Assembly (NCBI GenBank): GCA_021208565.1 | Contig: JAJOJN010000077.1 | Location: 1 to 43,020 of the forward strand | Direction of reading: 5' to 3' | Length of the DNA: 43,020 nt | DNA from: Nitrincola sp. | Lineage (GTDB): Bacteria > Pseudomonadota > Gammaproteobacteria > Pseudomonadales > Balneatricaceae | In this document: positions 28,982 to 37,478 of the stretch, piece by piece | Layout: every line of letters starts with the position of its first letter | Position numbering within the stretch: position 1 is the stretch's first letter | Notes under the pieces: generated by a model | Databases searched by the model: none | What the model was told of the DNA's origin: nothing | What the model saw: the letters and a program-made list of their open reading frames with translations, nothing else | Position numbers and translations under genes: made by a program

Positions 28982-29141
28982 AATGAATTACCCTTTGCCA
29001 TAAAAGACTAAGCAAAATAAGTAAACTCCACAATGCAAAAGGAAGCCATACGGGCCCTGTAAAAAGCGCTGAGTGAATAAGAGGAGGAGCAAGGGTGATG
29101 CAAAGTAGTGTCAATAAAATAAGAATTCGATGTTGATGCAT
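28902..29141 (-). CDS. Small membrane protein upstream of cbrA (CbrX-like)
   Basis: A frame of up to 79 codons that starts 1 base after the gluQ stop and overlaps the first 80 bases of cbrA. Residues 6-50 form two hydrophobic helices (RILILLTLLCITLAPPLI and WLPFALWSLLILLSLLW), so it is a likely inner-membrane peptide. Pseudomonas has a small membrane ORF, cbrX, at this position, translationally coupled to cbrA (from memory). The tail overlapping cbrA looks like ordinary out-of-frame sequence. In the +2 frame the stop would be a TGA overlapping the cbrA ATG, so an indel near 29000 may hide a shorter true protein. Confidence 0.6.
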   Translation of the reverse strand: MHQHRILILLTLLCITLAPPLIHSALFTGPVWLPFALWSLLILLSLLWQRVIHYDSESIRLTLDRYRLSVFLICSRLFD

Positions 29142-29142
29142 C

Positions 29143-30022
29143 TTATGACCCGGTTAACACAGCAGTTGTTTTGGGGACGCCTTCAAGCCGCCAGTTTGAA
29201 ATAGCCCATTCTAACAGGCTTTCTTTGGTAAAACTTAGAGCGTTTTCTGGCACTTGCTGCCCTAGAAATAATAGCGCTTGTGTCAGCGTTTCTACTATCG
29301 GTAGCTGTTCAATGGAGGGTGCCAAATTTTGCTTGCTCAGTTTTTGTCCTTGACTGGTCAGTGCTAGAGGGATATGAGCATAGCTGGGTATGGGGAAGTT
29401 AAGGTGCTGGTAGAGCTGTATCTGTGCAAAGGTTTCTCTAAGGAGATCAGCGCCGCGCACGATATGGTTGACGCCCTGAGCGATATCATCAGCGACGACG
29501 GCTAGTTGATAGGCAAAAAGCTGATCGCGTCGAAAAAATAATAAAGTCACCCTGTTCCGACGGATCTGCTGTTTGATCGCCTTGAATGCGATCCTTAAAG
29601 TGAAGTCTTTGTTCAGTGATGCGCGCTCTGATGGCTAGGGGTAGCGCAGGGTCAGGAGAGTATTCTAGACAGTGTTGGTCGTATTGATCCAATGCCTTAC
29701 GCGCCTTTAACGCTGTCCTTGAGCAGCTGCAAGGGTAGGCCAGTTTTCTTTCGATCAGTTGTTGTAAAATGGACCGGTAGTAGTCTTCACGGTCACTCTG
29801 AAACACCACCGTTTGGTCCCACTCAAAACCAAAGCGATCAAGTGTCCTTAGGATGGAGTCAGCGGCACCGGGAACCTCTCTGGGAGGATCTAGGTTTTCG
29901 ATGCGAACTAGCCATTGCCCTTGCTGGCTCTTGGCGTCTAGATAGCTGGCAAGCGCTGCCAGAAGTGAACCAAAGTGCAAGGGGCCGGTCGGCGAGGGTG
30001 CAAAACGGCCCGTATAGCTCAA
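29143..30022 (-). CDS. gluQ: Glutamyl-Q tRNA(Asp) synthetase (frameshifted in this sequence)
   Basis: Attaches glutamate to the queuosine base of tRNA-Asp. It is a GluRS catalytic-core paralogue without an anticodon-binding domain: HIGH-type GPLHFGSLLAAL, VRIENLDPPREVPGAA, zinc ligands CSCSR...CLEY, and KMSKS-type KLSKQN. The frame breaks in the A run 29533-29538: five bases join GDFIIF to RRDQLFAYQLAVVADD, giving 292 residues, the family size. It lies between dksA and the cbr genes, the same order as in Pseudomonas; dksA-gluQ is a common pair. Confidence 0.92.
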
Positions 30023-30037
30023 CAGACAAATCCTTGA

Positions 30038-30469
30038 TTAGCCGCCGAGTTGTTTTTCCTTGATTTCAGCCAAGGTTTTACAGTCGATGCAAAGTGTGGC
30101 TGTTGGTCTGGCTTCTAAACGACGAATGCCTATCTCCACTCCACAGGCTTCACAATAACCGTAGTCATCGTCATCAATACGCTCAAGTGCTTCATCGATT
30201 TTGCGAATCAGCTTTCGCTCGCGATCACGTGTGCGCAGTTCGAGACTAAACTCTTCTTCTTGGCTAGCACGATCTGTTGGGTCTGCAAAATTGGTTGCTT
30301 CTTCTTTTAGGTGTGTGATGGTGCTATCAACCTCTTCCATCAACTCCTGTTTCCAAGCAAGCAAGATTTCGCGGAAATGCTCTTTTTGCGCATCGTTCAT
30401 GTACTCTTCACCTTCACTGGATTGGTAAGGTGCTGGATGAGCAATCTGTGCTTCGTTGTTCGCTGGCAT
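30038..30469 (-). CDS. dksA: RNA polymerase-binding transcription factor DksA
   Basis: A 143-residue secondary-channel factor acting with ppGpp on rRNA and amino-acid promoters. The coiled coil carries the tip motif DPTDRASQEEE with the two functional Asp residues. The C-terminal zinc finger is CEACGVEIGIRRLEARPTA...CIDC with all four cysteines. The start MPANNEAQ at 30469 gives the usual length. It is the first gene of the dksA-gluQ-cbrX-cbrA-cbrB series and ends 15 bases before gluQ. Confidence 0.96.
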   Translation of the reverse strand: MPANNEAQIAHPAPYQSSEGEEYMNDAQKEHFREILLAWKQELMEEVDSTITHLKEEATNFADPTDRASQEEEFSLELRTRDRERKLIRKIDEALERIDDDDYGYCEACGVEIGIRRLEARPTATLCIDCKTLAEIKEKQLGG

Positions 30470-30711
30470 GACGTAGCCTCACATCAGACTAAGGGTGAAA
30501 ACTCCGGTGAATTAGATCTGGTTTTTCTTGCCTATTGATCATGGTTTCACGTTTTGGAGATTTTAAAAGGCGCTGAAATTACCAGATGATGATGCAATAC
30601 ACCAGTCTTTGACAGCAGATTATTATGCTAATTCCATTTCAACTCGCCTTAATAGTTTAAAAATATTGTACAATGTTGTGTTTTTTCAAGCGTTAAAGTG
30701 AGATGGTAAAA

Positions 30712-31872
30712 ATGCTTAAAAGATGCTCTGATCGGGCTGCCAGTGTTGAGTCTTTCAAAGTGATGGATCTGCTCAAGCGCGCTCGAGAATTGGAGTCACA
30801 AGGATTTGATGTGGTTCATTTAGAAGTGGGTGAGCCTGACTTCAAAACCATTGAGCCGATTGCTGAAGCTGCGGTGGGTGCGATTCAAGCGGGTCTAACA
30901 CAATATACTCCTGCGGCTGGAATACCGGAATTGCGTCAACGTATCGCTCAGTTTTACCAAGAGCGTTATGGTGTAGCAGTGTCAGCCGAACAAGTTTTGG
31001 TCACACCCGGCGCTTCAGGTGCATTGTTATTGGCGTTTGCCTCTCTAGTGGACTCGGGACAGCAAGTGATGATGAGTGATCCCAGTTATCCGTGTAATCG
31101 CCAGTTTCTTCATTTTTGCAGGCGTCCGCGCAACTGGTACCGACAGGACCCGAGCAAGGCTTTCAGTTAACTGCATCGCTGATAGAAGAGCATTGGAAAA
31201 GTAACACTGTTGGAGTGCTGCTGGCGTCACCTTCGAATCCAACGGGTACTATGGTCTCAGAGGATGAGATGAGCGCTATCGCTAAAAAAAGTGACTCAGT
31301 TAGGCGGTCAGCTCATTGTTGATGAGTTGTATCATGGGCTCACCTATGGTGTGAGGTCTATGACGGCACTTAATGCTGATCCGAATTGCTTTGTCATTAA
31401 TAGCTTTTCAAAATATTTCGGTATGACGGGCTGGCGCTTAGGTTGGTTGGTTGCTCCGGTGGATGCAGTAAAGGTCATGGAACGAATGGCGCAAAATCTG
31501 TTTATTTCACCATCAGCCATTGCTCAATATGCCGCTTTAGCTGCTTTTGAGCCTGAATCGATTGCCATTTTTGAGCAGCGTAGAGAGGCATTTCAAGAAA
31601 GGCGGGATTATCTAATCAAGGGGCTGCAGGCACTTGGGTTTGGTGTTCCTGCCCACCCAGAGGGTGCATTTTATGTTTATGCAGACGCCTCGGCGTTTAC
31701 CGACGACAGCTTTGCGTTCTGTTGGTCCTTGTTAGAAGAAAATCATATTGCTGTGACGCCAGGTGCTGATTTTGGACAGGCGAATGCGGCGCGTTATGTA
31801 AGATTTTCTTACACAACTAGTCTGGAGCAAATTGAAAAAGCGCTTAATCGGTTAGCTCAGCGTTTGTGTTAA
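30712..31872 (+). CDS. PLP-dependent class I/II aminotransferase (two frameshifts in this sequence)
   Basis: Fold-type I aminotransferase of the AspC/AlaA kind. The N-terminal part has HLEVGEPDF and GLTQYTPAAGIPELR. The middle has ASPSNPTGT and IVDELYHGL (PLP-binding Asp/Tyr). The Schiff-base lysine is in SFSKYFGMTGWRLGW and the arginine in ARYVRFSYT. Two indels split it: one base short in the T run 31113-31117 (six Ts give NRQFLHFLQASAQLVPTGP), and one long in the A run 31284-31290 (six As give IAKKVTQLGGQLIVDE). Corrected length is 386 residues. ATG 30712 has GTGAG at better spacing than ATG 30703. The substrate is unknown. Pseudomonas has a similar gene beside dksA. Confidence 0.88.
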
Positions 31873-32190
31873 TCAAAAACAACAGGCCTTCTTCTATCTG
31901 AACGGGCAAGGCGCTTAACATTTCACCAGGGCAAGGCCCTGCGATGCATTCGCCATCTTCTATGCGAAACAATGCGCCATGCATGGCGCATTGGATGAAC
32001 TGTTTCTCATAATCCAAAAATTGATTCGGTTGCCATTCCAATCGGATGCCCTGTGTGGGCATCGATTTTCATAAACATACAGGCGTCCTTTCTGATTAAC
32101 AACCAGTATAGAGATCGATTCTAGGTCGATACCGTAGGCTTCTTTTTCCTTGAAGTCTTCGACTTTTCCTATCAGTTGCTTGTTACTCAT
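31844..32190 (-). CDS. Small Rieske [2Fe-2S] protein (frameshifted in this sequence)
   Basis: A 115-residue NirD/ferredoxin-like Rieske protein. Both cluster motifs are visible: C44-P-H46 and C68-A-M-H71-G, followed by ALFRIEDGECIAGPCPGE. The frame breaks near 32049-32051: one base missing in the C run joins ENRCPH-R to GIRLEWQPNQF. Its electron partner is unknown. Its 3' end overlaps the convergent aminotransferase gene by 29 bases, and its start overlaps the end of the upstream kinase-like gene by 8 bases (ATGAGTAA), suggesting translational coupling. ATG 32202 is an alternative start. Confidence 0.82.
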
Positions 32191-33730
32191 GGGTATTTTC
32201 ATGAGTCTTAAGCAAGTTTTGTGCTCTTAACTGGGCTAAGAGTTGTTCAATCGCCTCATCGTTTTCGGTGTCGACGGGTAAGGTGATCATCTGCTCTTCA
32301 GGTGATAGGGGTTGGCCGCTGGTGAGCTGTTGATGCATGACAGCAATATCCGCATCAGAGGGATCTTTGCCTTCTTCAATACGCCTTGTCAGGCGTGCTT
32401 CAATGAGATGAAGCTTGCAGTGGCAACTAATAATTCTAACGGGTGCTCCCAGACTTTCGGCAAGTTCAATATAGTTACTTCGTGTGCGTTTGCGGATTAA
32501 GGTTGCATCGACGACAACCGTATGGCCCGCTTTGAGCAAGCGTTTCGCCAAATCGAGCGTATGATGGAAGGTGCGCATGTTCATCTCTGCGCCATAAAGA
32601 TCTAGGCTTTCTCCTCGTCGGCTTAAATCACGATGAATGCGCTTGCGCTCACAATCGGATCGAATTCGAATCCCACCTATGGCCTCAACCAACTGTCCAC
32701 TCAGGTAACTTTTTCCACTACCCGAAACACCGTGCATCAGGTAAAGGACGGGTTGAGTGGTTTGGCAATAGCTGTCCGTTAAATTGAGATAGTGATAAAA
32801 ACTGTCCCAGTCAGGTTGTTCGCCAATCAGTGCAACTTTCGCCCGCACCATGGATCGATAGGCTTTATAAAGATTGATGAGTGGAACGCCTTTATAGTCA
32901 CCTGTGAGTTCAAGGTAATAGTTTAAGCAACGATTAGCCCAGCGGGGCTGTCCGTTAGCTTCAAGATCCATGAGCAAGAAGGCAAGGTCTGAAAGCGTAT
33001 CTATCCAGCGAAACTGCAGGTTAAATTCGATGCAGTCAAATAGGCGAAGTTCTTTCTTAAACAGGGTAATATTACCAAGATGAAGATCGCCGTGACATTC
33101 ACGAATGTAGCCAAGTTTCTTACGGTTTCGCAGATTGCGTTCTTTAGCTCTGAAGTCAGCGGCCGTAAAATTAAGCAGTTTGTGAAGTCTTGATGAGTCT
33201 TCAAGTCGTTCTACCCGTTCAGCGCAGGTTCGATAATTGTCAGCTATAAACTCCCAGAGTGTTTCAGGCTCACCCCAAGGGCTGTCTTGCGCCACAATGG
33301 GGATGCGCTGATGAAAGTCGGCGATCTGTTCCGCCAGCATGTCGATCCATTCAGCTTCAAAGAGTTGTCTGGCCAGTTGCCGATCAAGGCGCTGTTCAGG
33401 ATCGAATTGTGCCATTCGCACGGCATACTCAAACGGAGCAGAGTCATCACCTAGTCTAGGTGACTCTTCGCTACCGCTGACTGGGACGACATCCAGATAG
33501 ATATCTGGCGCTAAACGTTGGTTTAAGCGTATCTCTTCTTCGCAATAAGTACGGCGTTGTTCAAGAGTGGTAAAATCCAGAAAGCCAAAGTTAACAGGTT
33601 TTTTGAATTTATACGCGTAATCACCGGTCAAAACGACCCAGGAAATAGGTGTTTCGATAACGTCTATTGTCCTACATGGATGTGGAAAGTACTCTGGATC
33701 CCTTAGAGTGCTGATCAGTTTATAAAACAT
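32183..33730 (-). CDS. Aminoglycoside-phosphotransferase-like / P-loop ATPase fusion protein
   Basis: A 515-residue protein of two kinase-type parts. Residues 1-320 form an APH-like domain with the Brenner-type HGDLHLGN (213-220) and a following FDCIEF metal Asp. Residues 325-510 are a P-loop kinase domain with GVSGSGKS (334-341), an RSDCERKR segment and VVVDATLIRKRTR, as in zeta-toxin/gluconate-kinase-like small-molecule kinases. Proteins with this layout are widespread in Proteobacteria but uncharacterised; there is no reason to call it a resistance gene. It diverges from mrcB and overlaps the Rieske gene downstream. Confidence 0.85.
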   Translation of the reverse strand: MFYKLISTLRDPEYFPHPCRTIDVIETPISWVVLTGDYAYKFKKPVNFGFLDFTTLEQRRTYCEEEIRLNQRLAPDIYLDVVPVSGSEESPRLGDDSAPFEYAVRMAQFDPEQRLDRQLARQLFEAEWIDMLAEQIADFHQRIPIVAQDSPWGEPETLWEFIADNYRTCAERVERLEDSSRLHKLLNFTAADFRAKERNLRNRKKLGYIRECHGDLHLGNITLFKKELRLFDCIEFNLQFRWIDTLSDLAFLLMDLEANGQPRWANRCLNYYLELTGDYKGVPLINLYKAYRSMVRAKVALIGEQPDWDSFYHYLNLTDSYCQTTQPVLYLMHGVSGSGKSYLSGQLVEAIGGIRIRSDCERKRIHRDLSRRGESLDLYGAEMNMRTFHHTLDLAKRLLKAGHTVVVDATLIRKRTRSNYIELAESLGAPVRIISCHCKLHLIEARLTRRIEEGKDPSDADIAVMHQQLTSGQPLSPEEQMITLPVDTENDEAIEQLLAQLRAQNLLKTHENTHE

Positions 33731-33776
33731 TACAATTCTGCTGTTGCACTAAGTTATCAGAGATTATACTTGCCCG

Positions 33777-36134
33777 ATGCAAAAAAAGAGAGTTAAAAAA
33801 GGTCAGTCGTCCAGTCGTAAGCCTAAAAAGCGCCGCTCAATCCTTGGATATCTGTTCAGTTTGTTGGTCAAGCTGACATTGCTTGGGGTTATTTTCTTTG
33901 CGGTGGTGTTGATTTACGTTGATGGACAGGTACGTGAGAAATTCGAAGGTAAACGTTGGGAGTTACCTGCGAAGGTGTACGCACGCCCCTTAGAAGTGTT
34001 TGTTGGGCAAACCCTCTCTCATGATCACCTTCGTAAAGAGTTAAATCAGTTAGGTTATCGAGTTGTCAGTGCGGCCAATGGCCCGGGTACTGCAGAGTTT
34101 GCATCTACTCGAGTGAGAATTTTTACTAGGGGTTTTGCTTTCCCAGATGAGGTTGAACCTTCCAGAAGATTGCTGATCGATTTTGCACAAGGGCAAGTGC
34201 AGCGTATTACTGATGAACAGACACAATCGGCGGTGGCTTTGGTTCGCTTGGAGCCGGCATTGATAGGGGGGATCTATCCTAGATCCAATGAAGATCGTCA
34301 TTTGATTCGTTTAGAGGATGCCCCGCCTCTACTCAAAGAAACCTTGCTGGTTGTAGAAGATCGTGAGTTTTACGATCATTTTGGTATTTCTCCCAAAGGT
34401 ATGATTCGTGCCGCCGTCGTGAACGCTAGAGCTGGTCGCTTTGTGCAAGGGGGGAGTACCCTGACTCAACAGCTCATCAAGAACTTTTATTTAACCTCTG
34501 ATCGAACCCTGACGCGAAAATTGCTTGAATTACCCATGGCATTAGCAATGGATTTTCGCTATGAAAAAGATGAGATACTGGAAGCTTATCTGAATGAGGT
34601 GTATCTCGGTCAGTCAGGTGTGCGAGCCATTCATGGTTTTGGATTGGCAAGTCAATTCTATTTCGGAAGGCCTATCTCTGAGCTTGAACTTCATCAAGTG
34701 GCTTTACTTGTGGCTCTAGTTAAAGGGCCTTCGTTTTATGATCCGCGCCGGAACCCTGAGAGAGCAACAGCTCGACGCAATTTAGTGATTAATTTGTTGG
34801 CAGACCAAGGTTACATATCGACGGCTGAACGGGATCAAGCCATTGCCGAACCGCTGGGTGTGCGTCAGAGTCGTCGTATGCAATCCGGTAATTTTCCAGC
34901 CTATCTGGATTTAGTGAAACGTCAGTTGCTGAAAGAATATCGTCCAGAAGATTTGAGTACCGAAGGATTGCTGATTTTCACCTCGCTGGATCCTATTTCT
35001 CAAGCTAATGCCGATGCCGCGATTTCCGAAGTTTTAGCCGATCTTCAGAAGCGACATGGTGAGCGTGCAGGAGAGCTGCAAGGAGCTATGGTGGTTACCG
35101 ACCCTAGAACGGGTGAGGTGCTGGCGATGGTTGGCGGTAAAGATACGCGCTTTGAAGGTTTCAATCGTGCTTTAGATGCTAGAAGAGCAGTAGGTTCATT
35201 GATAAAGCCTGCCATCTTTTTGGCAGCCATTGAGCAGGGATATACACTGGGTAGTGTCTTGAATGATACACCCGTGGAGTTGCGCCTGCCTAATGGAGAT
35301 ATCTGGCGGCCACAGAACTTTGATCGTCAAAGCCATGGTAATATACTCTTTATTACAGCCTTGGCGAGGTCATTAAACCAATCTACGGTTCATTTGGGCT
35401 TGGATATTGGTTTGCCTAAAGTGATTGATGTTTTGAAGCGTTTGGGTGTTGAGAGAAACATACAAGCGTTGCCCTCGCTCATGTTAGGGGCGCAGGAAAT
35501 GACGCCAATGGAGATGGCAGAGGTCTATCAAACATTGGCGGCTGACGGCTTCCGTATGCCGTTACGATCCATCCGGATGGTGACCACCGCAGATGGACAA
35601 GAATTGTCTCGTTATCCGTTTCAGCTGCGACAGCAGGTGGCCGCGGAACCTATCTATTTGATTCGTTACGCCATGCAAGAGGTGGGTAGAACGGGCACGG
35701 CTCGCAGTGCCTATCAACGACTCCCGGCTGAACTTAATTTTGCAGGTAAAACGGGTACCAGTAATGATCAGAGAGACAGTTGGTTTGCTGGGTTTTCGGG
35801 TAGTCGATTAGCGGTTGTCTGGGTCGGTCGAGATGATAATAGTCCTTTGCCCTTTACCTCAACAGGTGGAGCACTACCTGTTTGGACAGCATTTATGCAT
35901 CAAGAAAAATCTGAGCCTTTAGTTTCTAGAAGGCCAGCCGGTATTACGATGCAATGGATAGACGAGGCTTCCGGCCGTTTGTCAGATCCTATCTGCGAGG
36001 GGTCAAGGCAGTTGCCCTACATACAGGGAACAGAACCTAGAGTCAGTGTCGATTGTGGGCAGTTTATTCATCTACCGCAACCTAATCATGCTGAAGATGA
36101 TTCTAACGGTTGGTTCAGAAATCTATTTCGTTAA
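33777..36134 (+). CDS. mrcB: Penicillin-binding protein 1B (bifunctional transglycosylase/transpeptidase)
   Basis: Polymerises and cross-links peptidoglycan. The 785 residues comprise a basic cytoplasmic N-terminus, one membrane helix (about 26-48), a UB2H-like domain (VYARPLEVFVGQTLSHDHL...), and the GT51 domain with catalytic E194 (VVEDREFYDHFG) and GGSTLTQQLIKN. The transpeptidase has nucleophile S474 (SLIK), SLNQ and K658 (KTGT). It is followed by an LpoP-like lipoprotein 10 bases later, the arrangement described for Pseudomonas PBP1b. Confidence 0.96.
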   Translation: MQKKRVKKGQSSSRKPKKRRSILGYLFSLLVKLTLLGVIFFAVVLIYVDGQVREKFEGKRWELPAKVYARPLEVFVGQTLSHDHLRKELNQLGYRVVSAANGPGTAEFASTRVRIFTRGFAFPDEVEPSRRLLIDFAQGQVQRITDEQTQSAVALVRLEPALIGGIYPRSNEDRHLIRLEDAPPLLKETLLVVEDREFYDHFGISPKGMIRAAVVNARAGRFVQGGSTLTQQLIKNFYLTSDRTLTRKLLELPMALAMDFRYEKDEILEAYLNEVYLGQSGVRAIHGFGLASQFYFGRPISELELHQVALLVALVKGPSFYDPRRNPERATARRNLVINLLADQGYISTAERDQAIAEPLGVRQSRRMQSGNFPAYLDLVKRQLLKEYRPEDLSTEGLLIFTSLDPISQANADAAISEVLADLQKRHGERAGELQGAMVVTDPRTGEVLAMVGGKDTRFEGFNRALDARRAVGSLIKPAIFLAAIEQGYTLGSVLNDTPVELRLPNGDIWRPQNFDRQSHGNILFITALARSLNQSTVHLGLDIGLPKVIDVLKRLGVERNIQALPSLMLGAQEMTPMEMAEVYQTLAADGFRMPLRSIRMVTTADGQELSRYPFQLRQQVAAEPIYLIRYAMQEVGRTGTARSAYQRLPAELNFAGKTGTSNDQRDSWFAGFSGSRLAVVWVGRDDNSPLPFTSTGGALPVWTAFMHQEKSEPLVSRRPAGITMQWIDEASGRLSDPICEGSRQLPYIQGTEPRVSVDCGQFIHLPQPNHAEDDSNGWFRNLFR

Positions 36135-36144
36135 GGAGTGTTAA

Positions 36145-36843
36145 ATGAAAAGTGGAAAATTAGTTGTCGCGATCGCAGGTGGCTTGTTGCTAACAGGTTG
36201 TGCAACTTCCAATCCGTTTAGCAACATTCCCGTTGAGGATCGTTCAACCGTGCGCTCTGGTCAGCCCTCGACTCAACCCGTTCAGGTGCCAGAGACGCCA
36301 TCAGGCGTTGTGGTGACGCCGATGGATCCAGGTTTAGGTGTTCGTCCATTAGATGTTGAACCTATCGTTAGAGCGCAGCGTGAGGTGATGCCACCCGCTG
36401 ATGAAATGTGGCCCTCATCAACGCCACCTGTTTCTGCTAGTCAAAATATGCCCGCGTTTCCACCCGCAGATGAAGTCTGGCGCCCGTCGGCTCCTCAAGC
36501 TTCAGAGCAGCCTGCATCGATTGATAATGCAGCAATCGTTGCTTTGTTAGACAGTGCAAGACAGGAAACCTCTCAAGGTGACTTGCGTTCGGCACAAACG
36601 CGACTGGAGCGCGCGCAACGAATTGCACCTAGGGAGCCTGAGGTCTATTTTCAGCTTGCTGATGTCAAACGACAGTTAGGTCAGTTCATGGATGCGGAAC
36701 AAGTGGCTCTGCGTGGAGTCGATGTCGCTTCAGGCCAATCTGCTCAGCTTCGTAGGCTTTGGGCATTGATCAGCCAGATTCGCACAGAAGCGGGCGATCT
36801 GGCTGGCGCGAATGATGCGCGTGTTGAAGCGGCGCGTCACTGA
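36145..36843 (+). CDS. lpoP: TPR lipoprotein, candidate PBP1b activator (LpoP-like)
   Basis: A 232-residue lipoprotein with signal peptide and lipobox LLTGC (acylated C19). A Pro/Ser/Val-rich flexible linker (about 20-125) includes a near-repeat PPADEMW (83-89) and PPADEVW (106-112). The C-terminal domain (about 128-230) has TPR-like helices (ARQETSQGDLRSAQTRLERAQRIAPREPEVYFQLADVKRQLGQFMDAEQ). GGAG precedes the ATG. Pseudomonas LpoP is a TPR lipoprotein encoded beside the PBP1b gene and needed for PBP1b activity; position, lipobox and TPR agree, so I infer the same role. It is not LpoB, whose fold differs. Confidence 0.75.
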   Translation: MKSGKLVVAIAGGLLLTGCATSNPFSNIPVEDRSTVRSGQPSTQPVQVPETPSGVVVTPMDPGLGVRPLDVEPIVRAQREVMPPADEMWPSSTPPVSASQNMPAFPPADEVWRPSAPQASEQPASIDNAAIVALLDSARQETSQGDLRSAQTRLERAQRIAPREPEVYFQLADVKRQLGQFMDAEQVALRGVDVASGQSAQLRRLWALISQIRTEAGDLAGANDARVEAARH

Positions 36844-37466
36844 TTTTTCGGTGAGCCTGCTTCACTGACACGCCAGTGAAGACTGATCATTAGCAAGGGA
36901 AGAGTGATTGCCAATGACAGTCGGTAAAGTACTGAATGGCCCTCCTCCATCAATAATGGAAGCGGGCTATAAAGCAAACTGCCGATGCTTAGCATCACTG
37001 TGCCGATTAACAGAGCATTCCTTGAACGAGTAGATTGTTTTGGCAACACACTCAATAACAACGCCGCTATCGCTAAAATAGCTAGGGTGTAAGTATAACT
37101 GACGCCGAAATCTGTTCTTCTAGTGAGTTCAAAGAATGCAATGAGGCCGAGAAGCCAGCGTCCCCAGCCCGCCATTGACCAGTGCCATCCTTTACTCATG
37201 GCAATAAACACCGTTGCTATGAAGGGGATGGAGACATAAATGGTTAGGTTTTCCGTCATTTGTAAAAAGGTGTTCGCGTGCTGATTCTCATCACCTAACA
37301 GTAGATTGCTTAATGCATACCCACCGATAAAAAAACAGCTAAGTGCAAACACCCTGATACGAAAATGATGCTCTTCGATCGCTTTTTTGTGTTGATGCAA
37401 CAGCCAAACCGCGGAGGTCAGGCTGCTAATCAATAAAATTAAGCTCGATACGGCGTCCAACATCAT
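36837..37466 (-). CDS. Multi-pass membrane protein of unknown function
   Basis: I do not recognise this 209-residue protein. It has about six or seven hydrophobic segments: near the N-terminus (SLILLISSLTSAVWLL), FALSCFFIGGYALSNLL, IYVSIPFIATVFIAM, WLLGLIAFF, YTLAILAIAALLLSVL, ALLIGTVMLSIGSLLY and SLAITLPLLMISL. A charged cytoplasmic loop (HQHKKAIEEHHFRIR) follows the first helix. It overlaps the end of the lipoprotein gene by 7 bases, converging, and lies 12 bases downstream of hemL, so it may be cotranscribed with hemL. No enzyme motif is visible. Confidence 0.7.
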   Translation of the reverse strand: MMLDAVSSLILLISSLTSAVWLLHQHKKAIEEHHFRIRVFALSCFFIGGYALSNLLLGDENQHANTFLQMTENLTIYVSIPFIATVFIAMSKGWHWSMAGWGRWLLGLIAFFELTRRTDFGVSYTYTLAILAIAALLLSVLPKQSTRSRNALLIGTVMLSIGSLLYSPLPLLMEEGHSVLYRLSLAITLPLLMISLHWRVSEAGSPKNQ

Positions 37467-37478
37467 GCAAGACCTGTC

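Noticed and set aside
30601-30680. Promoter for the aminotransferase (TTGACA at 30609, TACAAT at 30669)
   Set aside because: The two hexamers are too far apart to work together and neither has a good partner at 16-18 bases.
31116-31322. Separate short genes inside the aminotransferase
   Set aside because: The three frames are consecutive pieces of one aminotransferase joined by two indels.
32183-33730. Aminoglycoside resistance gene
   Set aside because: The APH fold is shared by many housekeeping kinases; the fused P-loop domain and core context do not suggest resistance.
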